From the NCBI GenBank assembly GCA_008711295.1, contig VUYV01000061.1:2145731-2209730 (forward strand): a DNA stretch of 64,000 bases, in the 5' to 3' direction. A program made the position numbers and the translations under genes. A model generated the notes under the pieces. The model was not told the origin of the DNA, made no database searches, and saw only the letters and a list, made by a program, of their open reading frames with translations. Each line of letters begins with the position of its first letter. The first letter of the stretch is position 1. Below are positions 1 through 11,918 of this stretch, in pieces. This DNA is from Anarhynchus alexandrinus. Lineage: Eukaryota > Chordata > Aves > Charadriiformes > Charadriidae.

Positions 1-544
1 AAAGGACTAGTCATTCATAGGATTGAGGCGTAGAGAGTTGCTTAAGTACGTGGTCAGAATTAAAGCCAAATCTCCCTTCATGTTGCTGCTGTTGGTCTTC
101 ACTTCCCTTCATTTCCCCACCACTCCCTCATGGTTGGGAGCTCTGAATCATAATTTTTTTTCAGTCTCTAACACATTTTTCTCCAAGGAGAGGCTACGTG
201 TAAAAGTTAATTAGTTTCCTTACAAATGCATAAGTCCATAAAATTGAGGTGTGATTATTAAAACCATAAAAACGACACCAGTCTTACAGATCAAGGCTAT
301 TTCTGAACATGTACTCATCCCATGTAAATGTCATATGGATACCGATCATCTGCCCTTCATGCTTCAGACACTACGTTCACTAAAATCAGCGTAGTTGAAA
401 CTGACCTTGGGCGTGCAGCTGTGCTCGCAGGGATGCTCCGTGGCTCCTCATCGAAACAGCAAGCTGTGTGCGCGGACACCTGTAGGGTTGTGCTCTGGGT
501 CTGAGAGCATTATGTATTTTTGCTGTCGGAAGATGGAGTAGAGC
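1..544. other. intergenic, no feature seen
   Basis: Single-copy-looking, moderately AT-rich sequence. Only short open frames (63 codons or fewer) without recognisable motifs occur. No RNA gene or repeat is recognised. Confidence 0.6.
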
Positions 545-655
545 GTGTGCCTGTTAAATCTAAGGACAGTCAAAAGCTGGGAGGGACCCTAAGCAGGTTG
601 GTGGCACAACTGGAGTTATAAAAGATCTTGACCGTTTGGAGAAACGGCCTGGAAA
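545..655 (+). mobile_element. degraded CR1 LINE fragment (reverse-transcriptase part)
   Basis: Translated across a frameshift, this stretch gives KDSQKLGG in one frame, then KDLDRLEKRP further on in another. These resemble the (A)DDTKLGG and (Q)RDLDRLEKWA segments that follow the catalytic motif in the CR1 ORF2 reverse transcriptase. Stops and a frame change show it is long dead. The boundaries are approximate because similarity fades on both sides. It is much older than the CR1 copy near 59 kb. A chance match is possible but unlikely, given two motifs in the right order and at about the right spacing. Confidence 0.5.
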
Positions 656-1577
656 AAATAATTCCTTTTTTTTGCAGTGAGGCAGTTCACAAGGACAGAT
701 GGGTTGCTGTACAGTCTTTAACAAAAATATTCAACTTGGGACATGTAGGGTGAGGAAATCTTGGCTATACTTAGGCTTGAGAAAATGTATGTAGATATCT
801 ATGTCTGTCACCTGCATGTATCTATGACAGTGCTTCTAGTGAAACTAAAGCTGCCAAGGAGTCAAAAAAAAGGTACGGTTGTCTAAAAAATGCAAAAGCT
901 CTAGTGGTCTGTATCAACAACTGTACCAAAGATGATGCAAAATACTTCTTCCTCCACTCAGCTGTAGTCTTCACAAACTTTCACAAAAAAAGGAAGCTTT
1001 AGATTTCTACCCAGCTGTATGCTAAAGGATTTTTTTTCCTCTCTCAGCTGAATGTCAGCTGCCACCATTTTGCTGTGGTTGCCCTTTCTTCTGCCATGAA
1101 AGTACAAGACAGATGGAAAGAATCCATAGTGGTCTCCAAGTACAAGGTACGTCTGTGATGTGTGTCTGCATTTTTCCTAAGGTACTTGTAGTATGGGCTT
1201 TAAAGTTAACATTAAGAACGTGCCCACTCTCCTTCTATATTTTTATATGAAATATTTTGACACAAATACTAAAAATAAGGTCTGTTCTGGAGCATGATAC
1301 ACCTATGCAAAGTTACTCCCTCCGTTTATTTTCTCTTCCTGAAAGCATAATCTTCTGTTTCTGTGTGCTTACTATTAAATTAAATAATAAAATAATAAAA
1401 ATTAAAAATAATAAAATAAAATGGGAAAATAATTTTGTACTAAAAGAGGAAAGAAACTATTTGAAAGAGTTCAGATGTTCAGAAGTATGTTTCCCTGGCA
1501 GTTCAGTAGCATCTCTCTTGGGCAGTGCAGCTGGCCAGATGTCCCTCCTAATTGTGTACCACACAAAACCCCCCTAG
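656..1577. other. AT-rich intergenic stretch
   Basis: No gene is seen. It contains an A/T low-complexity tract (1373-1432). A 106-codon open frame overlapping that tract (1257-1577) has no domain-like features and is judged spurious. Confidence 0.6.
1373..1432. repeat. A/T low-complexity tract, AATAAA/AATAAT-like
   Basis: About 60 bases composed almost entirely of A and T, with repeated AATAAA, AATAAT and ATTAAA words. It is simple sequence, not a transcript end. Confidence 0.8.
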
Positions 1578-2665
1578 TGTGGTGGGTTGACCCTGGCTGG
1601 ACACCAGGTGCCCACCAAAGCTGCTCTATCACTCCCCCTCCTCAGCTGGATAGGGGAGAGAAAATATAATGAAAGCCTCATGAGTTGACATGAGGACAGG
1701 GAGATCACTCACCAGTTACCGTGATGGGCAAACCAGACTCGACTTGGGGAAATTAGTTTAATTTATTACCAATCAAATCAGAGTAGGATAATGAGAAATA
1801 AAAACTAAATCTTAAAACATCTTCTTCCCACCCTTCCCTTCTTCCCAGGTTCAACTTCACTCCTGCTTTTCTCTCTCCCTGCCCCCCCCGAGTGGCGCAG
1901 GGGCACAGGGAATGGTGGTTGCTGTCAGTTCATCCCACATTATCTCTGCTGCTCTTCCTCCTCAGGAGGAGGACTCCTCACACTCTTCCCCTGCTCCAAC
2001 GTGGAGTCCCTCCCATGGGAGACAGTCCTCCACGAACTTCTTCAGTGTGCGTCCCTTCCACGGGGTGCAGCCCTTCAGGAACAGACTGATCCAGCATGGG
2101 TCCCCCTGCAGGATCACAAGTCCTGCCAGCAAATCTGCTCCAGCGTGGGCTCCTTTCTCCACAAGGGCCACAGGTCCTGCCAGGAGCCTGCTCCAGCCTG
2201 GACTTCCCACAGAGTCACAGCCTCCTTTGGACATCCACCTGCTCTGCGGTGGGGTCCTCCACAGGCTGCAGGTGGATATCTGCTCCACTGTGGACCTCCA
2301 TGGGCTGCAGGGGGACAGCCTGCCACGCCATGGTCTTCATGGGAATCTCTGCTCCGGTGCCTGGAGCTCCTCCTCCCCCTCCTTCTTCACTGACCTTGGT
2401 GTCTGCAGAGTTGTTTCTCTCACGTATTGTCACTGTCCTCTCCAGCTGCTGTTCTGCCAGGTTTTTTTTTCCCCCTTCTTAACTATGTTATTACAGATGC
2501 GCTACCACCATCGCTGATGGGCTCAGCCTTGGCCAGTGGTGGGTTCATCCTGGAGCCAGCTGGCATTGGCTCTATCAGATATGGGGGAAGCCTCTAGCAG
2601 CTTCTCACAGAAGCAACCCCTGTAGCTCTTCTGCAACCAAAACCTTGCCATGCAAACCCAATACA
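1578..2665 (-). mobile_element. solo LTR of an avian endogenous retrovirus, minus orientation
   Basis: The element is bounded by TG...CA ends. In its own (minus-strand) orientation it begins TGTATTGGGTTTGCATGG and ends in CCCACCACA. I recognise this terminal sequence as a widespread bird LTR family, but cannot name the subfamily with certainty. On the minus strand an AATAAA polyadenylation signal lies at 1762-1767, near the LTR 3' end as expected. The middle (about 1983-2380) consists of diverged tandem units starting CTGCTCCA. No internal gag, pol or env sequence and no second LTR of the same family is next to it, so it is a solo LTR. The flanks (CCTAG on the left, AAGTG on the right) do not form a target-site duplication. 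Overlapping open frames of up to 201 codons inside it are artefacts of its GC-rich repeats. Confidence 0.85.
1983..2380 (-). repeat. tandem 40-55 bp units inside the LTR
   Basis: At least eight imperfect units, each opening with a variant of CTGCTCCAGCGTGG on the + strand and followed by TCC..CCACNGG..GCAG, recur every 40-55 bp. Examples begin near 1998, 2087, 2138, 2188, 2240 and 2281. Unit lengths and sequence have drifted. The repeat belongs to the LTR family and is not a separate insertion. Confidence 0.7.
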
Positions 2666-3140
2666 AAGTGACACAGTAACTCAAGCCTCTCCAAAAACAT
2701 AGTGTTTTTATTTAGTCATTAAGCAAAGAGTTATCAGGACTACTTGCAGAGTTTTCTCACACTTTCTATCCACATGAACACGCGTAACTTCCATCATTGT
2801 AAAGGAGAAGCAGCATAACTCAATACCCGTGTAATTATTCTCTCTCCCTCAGGTGGTCTTCACTTGCTTGTCTGCCTGCCTTTGCTCACTCAGAGACTTC
2901 TATGTGAAGATGAGGATCCTCTTTGATCTCCAGCTGTCCCCTGGGGGAATAAGACACTCTTTTCTCTATGGAACCACCCTGGTAACTTTGTTCCCATTGA
3001 TGGTGCAACTATGGAGTCCTCCAGAAATTTTATCTTTGTTATTTTTTTCTTACTCAAAACTTGCACTGGGATATGTTTTATCTTATTACTTCAAGGTTAC
3101 AGAAAATAAGTTCAAATTAAACCTATATGGATGGAAAGTG
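2424..3140. repeat. left copy of a 717-bp direct duplication (contig end)
   Basis: This segment (the last part of the LTR plus about 475 bp of its flank) matches 3142-3858 at a constant offset of 718, with a single N between the copies. The few differences cluster in the first 150 bp and the last 10 bp; the middle appears identical. The identical non-repeat flank makes two independent insertions unlikely. An unmerged overlap of contig ends is the simplest explanation. Confidence 0.85.
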
Positions 3141-3141
3141 N
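3141..3141. other. single-N assembly junction
   Basis: One undetermined base lies exactly between two direct copies of the same 717-bp sequence. It is read as a contig join. Confidence 0.85.
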
Positions 3142-3858
3142 GTATTGTCACTGTTCTCTCCAGCTGCTCTTCTGCCAGGTTTTTTTTCCCCCCTTCTTAA
3201 CTATGTTATTACAGGTGCGCTACCACCATCACTGATGGGCTCAGCCTTGGCCAGTGGTGGGTTCGTCCTGGAGCCAGCTGGCATTGGCTCTATCAGATAT
3301 GGGGGAAGCCTCTAGCAGCTTCTCACAGAAGCAACCCCTGTAGCTCTTCTGCAACCAAAACCTTGCCATGCAAACCCAATACAAAGTGACACAGTAACTC
3401 AAGCCTCTCCAAAAACATAGTGTTTTTATTTAGTCATTAAGCAAAGAGTTATCAGGACTACTTGCAGAGTTTTCTCACACTTTCTATCCACATGAACACG
3501 CGTAACTTCCATCATTGTAAAGGAGAAGCAGCATAACTCAATACCCGTGTAATTATTCTCTCTCCCTCAGGTGGTCTTCACTTGCTTGTCTGCCTGCCTT
3601 TGCTCACTCAGAGACTTCTATGTGAAGATGAGGATCCTCTTTGATCTCCAGCTGTCCCCTGGGGGAATAAGACACTCTTTTCTCTATGGAACCACCCTGG
3701 TAACTTTGTTCCCATTGATGGTGCAACTATGGAGTCCTCCAGAAATTTTATCTTTGTTATTTTTTTCTTACTCAAAACTTGCACTGGGATATGTTTTATC
3801 TTATTACTTCAAGGTTACAGAAAATAAGTTCAAATTAAACCTATATGGATGTAAAGTG
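3142..3858. repeat. right copy of the 717-bp direct duplication
   Basis: It repeats 2424-3140, including the LTR end (to 3383) and the following flank. It then continues into sequence not present after the left copy, so this copy is continuous with the rest of the window. Identical 90-odd-codon open frames at 2853 and 3571 are carried in both copies and show no coding signature. Confidence 0.85.
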
Positions 3859-6378
3859 ACATATTGGTGTATGGAAATATTATTTCAGATACTGGTATCT
3901 TATCGGTGCAACTCTTCATACAGGGAAAAGAGAGAGCATACACAGTGTGAGTGAGAGCGTGTGTGTATGTTTTGGTTTCCAGATACGTGCCTGCCCAAGA
4001 TGTCTTACTGAGTTTCCTAAAAGAAGTGATATTCAAACTTAAAATTTAATTCTCCCCATTAATAAAACTTTTCCAAGTGTTTCGTGGAAAAAAAAACCAC
4101 AAAATAAACCATAACATTTAGAAAAACATTTTCACCATGAACATTTTCACCAGAACTTTGCCCAGTTCTAGTCCCAAGATAAATGCCATTTAGCACATAC
4201 CTAATTATTTTCAAGTCATTCAGTGCATTTCAAATTATTTCTTTCACTCTAAGTCTCTTATCTGTAATCACTGGTGTTCTATCACAGACCAAAAGCATAA
4301 TACTAAATAAAGTACCCTGACAGCTGCATGAAGAACTAATCAGGAACCTCTTTAAATTTACTTTAAACCACGTAATTAATGTAGAAATGTATGAATCAGA
4401 TAGTATCTTCTTAATATCCTTACAATGTTTTCCAAGTCGATGACTGTCACATTTATTTCAGGTCATTCAAGAGGTGTTATTTTTCCCACTTTAAAAAAAA
4501 AATATCTATTTTCAGGGCCACTGTTCAGTTTAATAATTCATTAGCAGCTCCTCGGAGCTGATGTCTGGTGAGACTTGTGACTGCTGATTCACAACTGGGT
4601 TTTTTGTTTTTTTATTTTTGTAAATAATGACTGTTTCTATTTGTTTCAAACCCCACGCTCTTACCTTCGCACCTCTTCAAATCATTAGCCACATCAAGAA
4701 CTTGACATCTGTATACCTGCTTATTTTAAAATGTCATGTTTATTTCAACACTTCTGTAACATCCTTTTTACAATTCTCTAAACAGCCGCTTTCACTGGTG
4801 CTACCTTTAAAACCTGATCAGCGACACCGGCTTTGCAGTTTTGTTTTGACTTGAGCTCACTTTGACTAACCGAGGTTTTGTTTTCCTCTGCATTCTTGAA
4901 AAATTCAAAGGAACTCCCCAGAGCCTAGCAGAAGTTACTTGGATTACCTCGGTAAGAAAGAGAAGGATTCCCCTGCAGTCCTAAGAAAATAGTTTGTAGG
5001 ACTAGTTCCCATAAATAAAATACAGCCTCCAAACAGTTGGCTGGTATACTGTAAAAGACCCTACTCAGCCGTGTAAGGGAAAACCACCAGACTTTAGTCT
5101 TATTTAAAAGGTGATCTAGTCCACGTTAGGCTCAAAGAACTTTCAGTCTTTGCACAATTATTTGCATTTTCTAATCCTAAAGAGGTTTCCTTTGCCTGTT
5201 GCAGCACAAACCCCTCAAAATAAAACTTCACAATTTTCAGCCAAAGGAATGCAATCACCAAAGTGAGCCACCGCACCGTCCTATCCTATCCTACCCTGTC
5301 CCGCTCAGTATAGCTACGCTCAATCCTTGCTAGCTTCGCAACAGCATCCCTCTGCTTTTGTCACCTCTGGAACTGCAGTACAGCCATAGCGTAATAACAT
5401 GGAGTACATCATATTTAACATCAATCAAAGTATAAAGAGAAAAAGTAGTTTCCTTCTGAATACTCACTCCTTCTATAATCCCAGGAATTCTTGGTTGGGA
5501 GAGAGAGAAAAGGTCGGTCAACAGGGAGACTCTTTTTAAGATGACAGGTTCGTCTTTTGGATCACTGAGTCTGAGACAATTTTAGAAAGCACGTGCAACT
5601 GCTAATGAGAAAAGGTTTTGGCACGATTGGCCCACTGTTCCCATAGGACAAAAAACCATTTTGAACAGCACATCAAGATCGTCTAGCCCTTGAACCTACT
5701 TTAGATAATAGGATGTTATGACTTTAAAGGTAGATACTGTCAAGGAATACAGGAACACTGCAAGACTTAATTATGCCCTTACAATGTTTTAAATGCATTT
5801 AATGGGCTATATAGGCTGGATCCAAAGATTACGGCACTCTGTGAAAAGACTCCTACTGACAGGAAAGGTGCTCTGAAGCAATTATTCAGTCACTTGAAAT
5901 GCTTTTTCTATTTACAAAGCCATTCAGCAGATCTGTCACTTGCAAACCATCAGCTTGCTGTGCAAGGAGCAAGAGTTCAGAATTAATATATTTTTATATA
6001 ATTACATCATCACACAGAAAACAGGCATGATTGCTGCTATGAAAGACATCCAGTTAAAGAGTTTTAATAACTTTGCAAGCCAGTTGGCATGAAAGGACCA
6101 TGGAAATGTGGCAGCAGAAGAAATAGGACTCAGAGATTAATTAAGAAACCACAATGTTATAAACCTGAGAGAAAGCAAGCCGGCACACATTCATTAGCCA
6201 AGGTCAAAGCTGTAAAACAAGAAATCTGCAAGTATGAACAAACAGAAGTGCTTTCCATTTTTTGCAAAAAATGCAAAAATCAAAATACAGTATTTTTAAA
6301 TACATGACTGTGCTGCCAGACACTTTCAGCTATATAACTTCACAAGAAAATTTCATTAAGTTTTCAAGATATAATTGT

Positions 6379-6418
6379 CAAAAGTACAAAAGTACAAAAA
6401 ACCAAAAGTACAAAAAGT
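6379..6418. repeat. CAAAAGTA octamer tandem repeat (5 imperfect copies)
   Basis: Units at 6379, 6387, 6395, 6403 and 6411. Three are exact CAAAAGTA and two are variants. Confidence 0.8.
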
Positions 6419-6609
6419 TCAGCAACCCAGATTGACCTAATGTCTTATTGATTTTAGTGGAATGGCAGCACTATCATTCTGTTGTGTTATACTACAGGTT
6501 TCGTTAAGTTTCAATAGGCAACTTCGAGGTAGCCGTGGCGGGGGGTGGGGGCGGAGGGGGACGACGGGACGGGACATTTTGTAAATCTGAAACCGTTCAG
6601 CAACCCAGA
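6417..6609. repeat. pair of 15-bp direct repeats enclosing 163 bp
   Basis: The word GTTCAGCAACCCAGA occurs exactly at 6417-6431 and again at 6595-6609. The enclosed 163 bp include the G-rich patch. The arrangement resembles a target-site duplication, but the insert has no poly(A) tail or inverted termini, so its origin is unknown. Confidence 0.5.
6540..6573 (+). other. potential G-quadruplex sequence
   Basis: Five runs of three or more G (6540-6545, 6547-6551, 6556-6560, 6566-6568, 6571-6573) are separated by 1-5 bases. This satisfies the usual G3+N1-7 quadruplex pattern in an otherwise AT-rich neighbourhood. Folding is inferred from the pattern only. Confidence 0.6.
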
Positions 6610-8972
6610 GAAACTGAAAATTCTATTTTGTGAGGACAACCTGAGGAGATATTTTGGCAAGCTGACATTTTTCTCCCAATGTCAGGTAATCCTATTAGAA
6701 CATTCAGCTGCAGGCGGCTTTGATTGAACTGCAGGCCTGATTTAATCTGCTACAAATGGCAAATTCCTTCTTTATCTATCCTTCTACTCCATGTAGTACA
6801 AATTATGACATTTCACATTATCCGTGGAAGTTTAAGTAGAAGCGAACAAAAGACCAAAGAGGATTTTTTTCCCCGTACATCAACCAAGAGTGCAGAGATA
6901 CCCAAAAATCCAGGGCTGTGAAACCACCCGGCAGCTGCCACGTAGGCGCCCAGGAGCACCACCTCACCGTCAGGCACCCCTTGGGCTCCCTCCTTCCTCA
7001 CAAGGCCTTCCTGATAACTTCATATTCACTTTAGTCAACTTGTTAAAGGGCAGCCAGGAGCGGCAGAAGATTATTTATGCGCTGTTGTTCTGAATTTAAT
7101 AACCTAGACAGGCAAAAGGACTTTTTTTTTTTAATCTCCTTTTGGCTAGCATACCTCTAGTTGGTTAAGGCCCTTGTGGCTGCTTTGTTTCTTTGTCAGG
7201 CATCCATCCAAGCTGCCTTCTGCTGCCTCAGTGAAAAGGAAGGCCGCCAAAGAATAGATGTGTAGTTACACAAGCAGATCTCACAATCTCAAGTCAGAAA
7301 AAAAATTATGAAAATAAATATGACCTCATATAATTCAGCCATTCTAAGAAAATCTCCCAGTTTGCTTTTGTAAGTGGCAGTTTGGTAGCTGAACCCATTC
7401 TTCAATGATAATGCAGATAATACAGAGTTCTCCAACAGATAATAGAGAAACTGTTGGAAACTAATGGCCGTTTGGAGGCACATTATGATGATGAGGACAT
7501 CAGTGACAGACCCTGTAGCACTCTTACACACAGTAAAGTGCTAAATAATCTCCTGCCAGGGTAAAGAAACAAATCTAAGAATATTACTAAGGTTGATATT
7601 TAGAATTATATTTAGAATAAGATGCTAGACAGAAAAAAAGTAAAGAAATTAGGAAAAACACAGAACTATTCACAGCAGCACAGGCGGCACATTCACAGCA
7701 GCCAGAATCAAGTGTTAGGAGTTACTATCAGACGTTATTGCCGATTACTTCTGCAAGAAAACCTCTTTATTTAAGATGCTCTCTTGAATATGCGGCCAAG
7801 TAAGGAGACCAAATTACCTCCTACTGTCAAAAGGCCCACACTTTTCCGTTCAAGGAAATAACCTAGAAATAGTATAACGATATGCACACAACTCACCATC
7901 TGAAGTTCTTTCCAACAATTAAGACACATTATCAAAAGCATAAGGCATATAAATCTAAACCCGTAAAGCAATTGCAGCTTTAATAATTTCAAAGCTCAAG
8001 CAAATGATGTTCCAAAATATCACTAGGAACATTTGAAATATCCCACAGTAAGATGTTGTTATAAAATTTAATTCCAAATTTTATTTAGTTTTCCTGCAGT
8101 GATTGCTCCGATGCTTATCTAAGAAAAAGTATTCTGATTTAAGCGTAAGAAATATCAAGAAATTGACAATATATTTAGTAGGAAAAAAGTAAATTACTTA
8201 GAACTAAATTCTACTTATTTTCAGCTACCAAGTAGTCCCACTGATTTCAGTGGAGGCTATTAATCATCTTAGATTTAACCAGATACCTTGTTCCTTACCG
8301 AAGCTGGATATTAGTCACTGTCTCTTTTCTCACAAGAATGGAGGAAAGAGAAAATGTGCTGTAGTACGCAGTCAAAACAGGAGCAGATACCGTCTCTGAC
8401 ACGGCTTGACTTGGGTTTTAAGCTGAGCACATTTTAGTTTGACTGCAGCTTCTAATGCTGAGTTTGTCTCAGTCATTGTACTTGCAAGTACAAACGTCAG
8501 GCTGTTAAGAGAAGTGGGAGAGCAGTATTTTGATATCATGCTTTTAGAACATTAACCGTGATTTCCAAACAAAGGCTGCAAGTTGTAAGTAATACAGGTT
8601 GTCCTCTTACCAGTTACTCCCAAGTAGGAGCTCAATCTACAGAGTACAAATGCTCCACTGTTAAAATATCTGCTGTGTGGTTTCATTAAGCAACTGAAAT
8701 GTTTCCCAAGTGCCTCTTTTAACCAAACCTCGCAAGTTTTTCTCAAATCCATATACACAGCATACAACTACCACACTGACAAGATCATGAAACGTAACTA
8801 CGTAATAAGGACACTGAGTTAAAGTCTGGAATTGCTTTCAAGATTTTTTTAGAGATTAAGTATTTTAAAAACATAGCAGATCATTCTCGTTAATACTAAT
8901 AACGATGTGGAGAATTTGGTTTATTCTTTACAAATGTAAAATACCCCAAATCATATCATGCTCAAGTAAGGG

Positions 8973-9573
8973 GAAAATCCTTTGTAGAAATTGTATAGAA
9001 GGCACAAAAGAGGGCGGATTTCATATCAGCATTTGCAAAGTTGGATAGCTAAATGTTAGGCAAATAAATGTCCAAGATAACAGAAATATGGGCTTATAAG
9101 TCACAGTTTTTAGCACATGGCAGAAAGCTTCCCAAGAAAAGCTTTTTTAACTTAGGTCCATTTTACAAAGTCCAAGAGAAGGCTGTAAGGTGGTTATCGC
9201 TTCATATAGAATTATGTAGAGAAAAAGATCTGTTACTGGCGGTAGAGGATATATTTAGCATTTGCTGGATACAAACCCCAGTAATTGCAAGCGGGAGTTA
9301 TACTGAGTCAGACTGCAAAAAGTGGAAACTTTCCAAACAAACAGTGAAAATGAATAAACATGGAAACAGCTTACCTCAGATAGTGGATTTACCATTTTAA
9401 AAGAAAAATTAATTCTTTTTTTTTTTTTCCCCACTAAGAGTTATGCTTGTACCCAGGTTTCCTGGGGTAGCCTTTGGCCTGCTTGGGCAAGGAATCTCTA
9501 TCCCAGTCTCTGTGACAATACTGGAGGTCCCTTTGGATAACAAGTTGTTCATTTTACCCCAAATGGTCATGAC
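8973..9573. repeat. duplicated block, copy A
   Basis: The first 122 bp (8973-9094) are identical to 9575-9696. The remainder differs from copy B (9697-10186) by many substitutions, roughly several percent and uneven. It differs from the third copy (11919-12396) at only about seven positions over 478 aligned bases without indels. The copy ends abruptly at a single N. A 110-codon open frame inside is not conserved in copy B and is probably chance. Confidence 0.8.
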
Positions 9574-9574
9574 N
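9574..9574. other. single-N assembly junction
   Basis: It separates copy A from copy B of the duplicated block. Sequence restarts exactly at a segment already present 602 bases earlier. Confidence 0.85.
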
Positions 9575-10186
9575 GAAAATCCTTTGTAGAAATTGTATAG
9601 AAGGCACAAAAGAGGGCGGATTTCATATCAGCATTTGCAAAGTTGGATAGCTAAATGTTAGGCAAATAAATGTCCAAGATAACAGAAATATGGGCTCATA
9701 AGTCACAGTTTTTAGCACATGGCAGAAAGCTTCCCAAGAAAAGCTTTTTTAACTCGGGTCCATTTTCCACTGTCCAAGAGAAGGCTGTAAGGTGGCTACC
9801 ACTTCATGTGGAATTATGTGGAGAAAAACATCTGTTACTGGGGGTAGATGACGTCTTTAGCATTTGCTGACAAGGGCACAAAACCTAATAATTGCAAACT
9901 GCAGTTAAACTGAGTTAGACTGCAAAAAGTGGAAACTTTCCCAACAAACAGTGAATATGAATAAACGCTGAGACAGCTTACCTCAGATGGTGGATTTACC
10001 ATTTGAAAAGAAGAATTAATTCTTTCATTATTTTTTTTTTCCCCACTAAGCGTTATGCTTGGATCCGGCTTTTCTGGGGCAGCCTTTGGCCTGCTTGGGC
10101 AAGAAATCTCTGTTCCAGTCTCTGTGCTGATACTGGTGGGTCCCTTTGGATAACGGGTTGTTCGTTTTACTCAAAATGGTCAAGAC
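9575..10186. repeat. duplicated block, divergent copy B
   Basis: Identical to copy A for 122 bp and then diverged, with small indels (489 versus 478 bases for the rest). It runs directly into the 1.73-kb segment 10187-11917. Confidence 0.8.
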
Positions 10187-11917
10187 CTTCTAGGTTGTTA
10201 AGACAATAATTATAATAAATTATAAAGTCCCTATAGAAGAATGAGATTATTTTCTGACCTCTCTCCTCCCCAGTAAATAACTTCTGCTAAAGGACCGTTG
10301 TGAGGATAACCTTTTCCCCACAAGGGTAAGAGATTGACTACAGCTGGGTCAAGGGTACTGAAGCAACTGGCTGTCCAAAATTGCTTTCCTTCCTATGACT
10401 GGGCTGTGTTCCTGCTCGTATATTAACGTATAAGACCACAGGAAGGAATTTCCCCCTTCTCGATTGCCTCTATTCTACTATACCAGAGTAGTCGTGCTTT
10501 GAAAAGAAATACCTTCAACACCCCTTGGGCGCCCTCAGATCCCAAGTCTCAATAACACATTAGCATCACTAACAACATCCCATCATCTCATTATGGATTG
10601 GCACTACTAGATCCAAAGCAGTACAGGCTTTTTTTTAGCTTACCGGAGCCAAGCTTGGCATGAAATGAACAGTTCTTGTCTGTTAGCTGAAACGTTCTTG
10701 GCAAACATAAGGTTATTCCTCCAACAAAAACGAGGTAAACACATCTGTATTTCTACAGGTAGGCAGAGAGTCAGTTCCAGCACCCAAATGGGCCTCCTGA
10801 GCACGCTCGGATGGGTACTCAGTAACTCCAGAAATCAGGCCAATTACACTACACATTTTCACTTTTGGTAAATTATGCACCTAATTTTAGATGCTCAGCC
10901 TTGAAATATTTCTTCCCTTTCCCACACCGTCCTCCCAGATCTGCTGACAGTGGCTCGGTTTGTTTTGAAAACCATTCTTACAACCACTAAATGTCGGAGA
11001 GGTTTCTTTTTGACAGCCGTACAACAGAGGAGAGCAATGTTTCAAACCCCGTGTCAAAGCACACATCAACACGTGGGCCTTCTGCCCTGCTTGGCTGCCA
11101 TGGGAACACAAGTCTTTTAAGGGCGGATTTGAGTCAATGGTTTTGTCACGTGAAGACACACATTCTCAGCTAAAAACCACCATGCTGATTTATATTACTA
11201 AAAAAAGCTGACTCTCAGCTTGAAACTATAAATAACTTCTTATTTACTGAAACCTCTGACATGATTAGCAGTAATTTGACTTTTTATTGTCAGCCTCGTA
11301 AGAAAATATGACTGCTAAAAGAGGAATCCCTTTCGCAGCAGATGATGCAGGGAAGTCAGCTCACGTGCAACACTACACCCACGCAAATCATCCTTTGTGC
11401 CTGGAGATGTGCACTGAGGTTGCAGGGAAAATCAGAATGGATCAGGAAAGCAAGAGCATGTCATTGCCTCCAGTAATGAATGCTGATGAATTATCCATTT
11501 TCTTCTGCTGCCAGGTCCCACCATTTCATAAGAAAAAGGCCACGGCAGACAGATTTAAACAGCATTCCTGACACTATTCGGATATGTCCTGTTCTCCCTG
11601 TGTAAGTTGCTACTACACTTGCAGTTGTAAGAGGCATTACACTCCCAGTCCTAAAAGAATACTTTCAGTATTACTTTGGTCTCCGTAGCAAAGCCGCAGG
11701 TGTTGAATGGACTCAACAGGCTAACGCGGTCTTTCAGAAATTTGTTAGCACTGCTAAGGAGAGATGGAAGACAAGACAATCATACTGGGTTTCTAGAATG
11801 CAGACATAAAATTAAGTATCTAAAGCTACAAGTTTTCTCAACAAGCTACACCTCTATCCAACAGCACATTTCTCCCATGTGTTCAGATTTTAAAAATCCT
11901 TTAAGAGGGTTTTTATT
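10187..11917. repeat. 1.73-kb segment, first copy
   Basis: Nearly identical to 12397-14127 (offset 2210). I count about five substitutions, including positions near 10491, 10809, 11212 and 11686. It contains identical short open frames (up to 90 codons) in both copies, without coding features. It ends in a T-rich run at a single N. Confidence 0.85.
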
Positions 11918-11918
11918 N
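11918..11918. other. single-N assembly junction
   Basis: It joins the end of the first 1.73-kb segment to a third version of the block. That version starts one base after the point where copies A and B first differ. Confidence 0.85.

Larger units (their letters stand above)
3859..8972. other. AT-rich intergenic sequence, no gene seen
   Basis: Open frames are all under 85 codons and lack recognisable domains. A short CTATC/CCTAC repeat lies near 5278-5302, and an octamer repeat and a G-rich patch at 6379-6609 are listed separately. I see no LINE, LTR or RNA gene here. Confidence 0.6.

Noticed and set aside
1912..2517. Overlapping open frames of up to 201 codons
   Set aside because: They lie inside the GC-rich tandem units of an LTR, occur on both strands and share no protein homology; they are a composition artefact.
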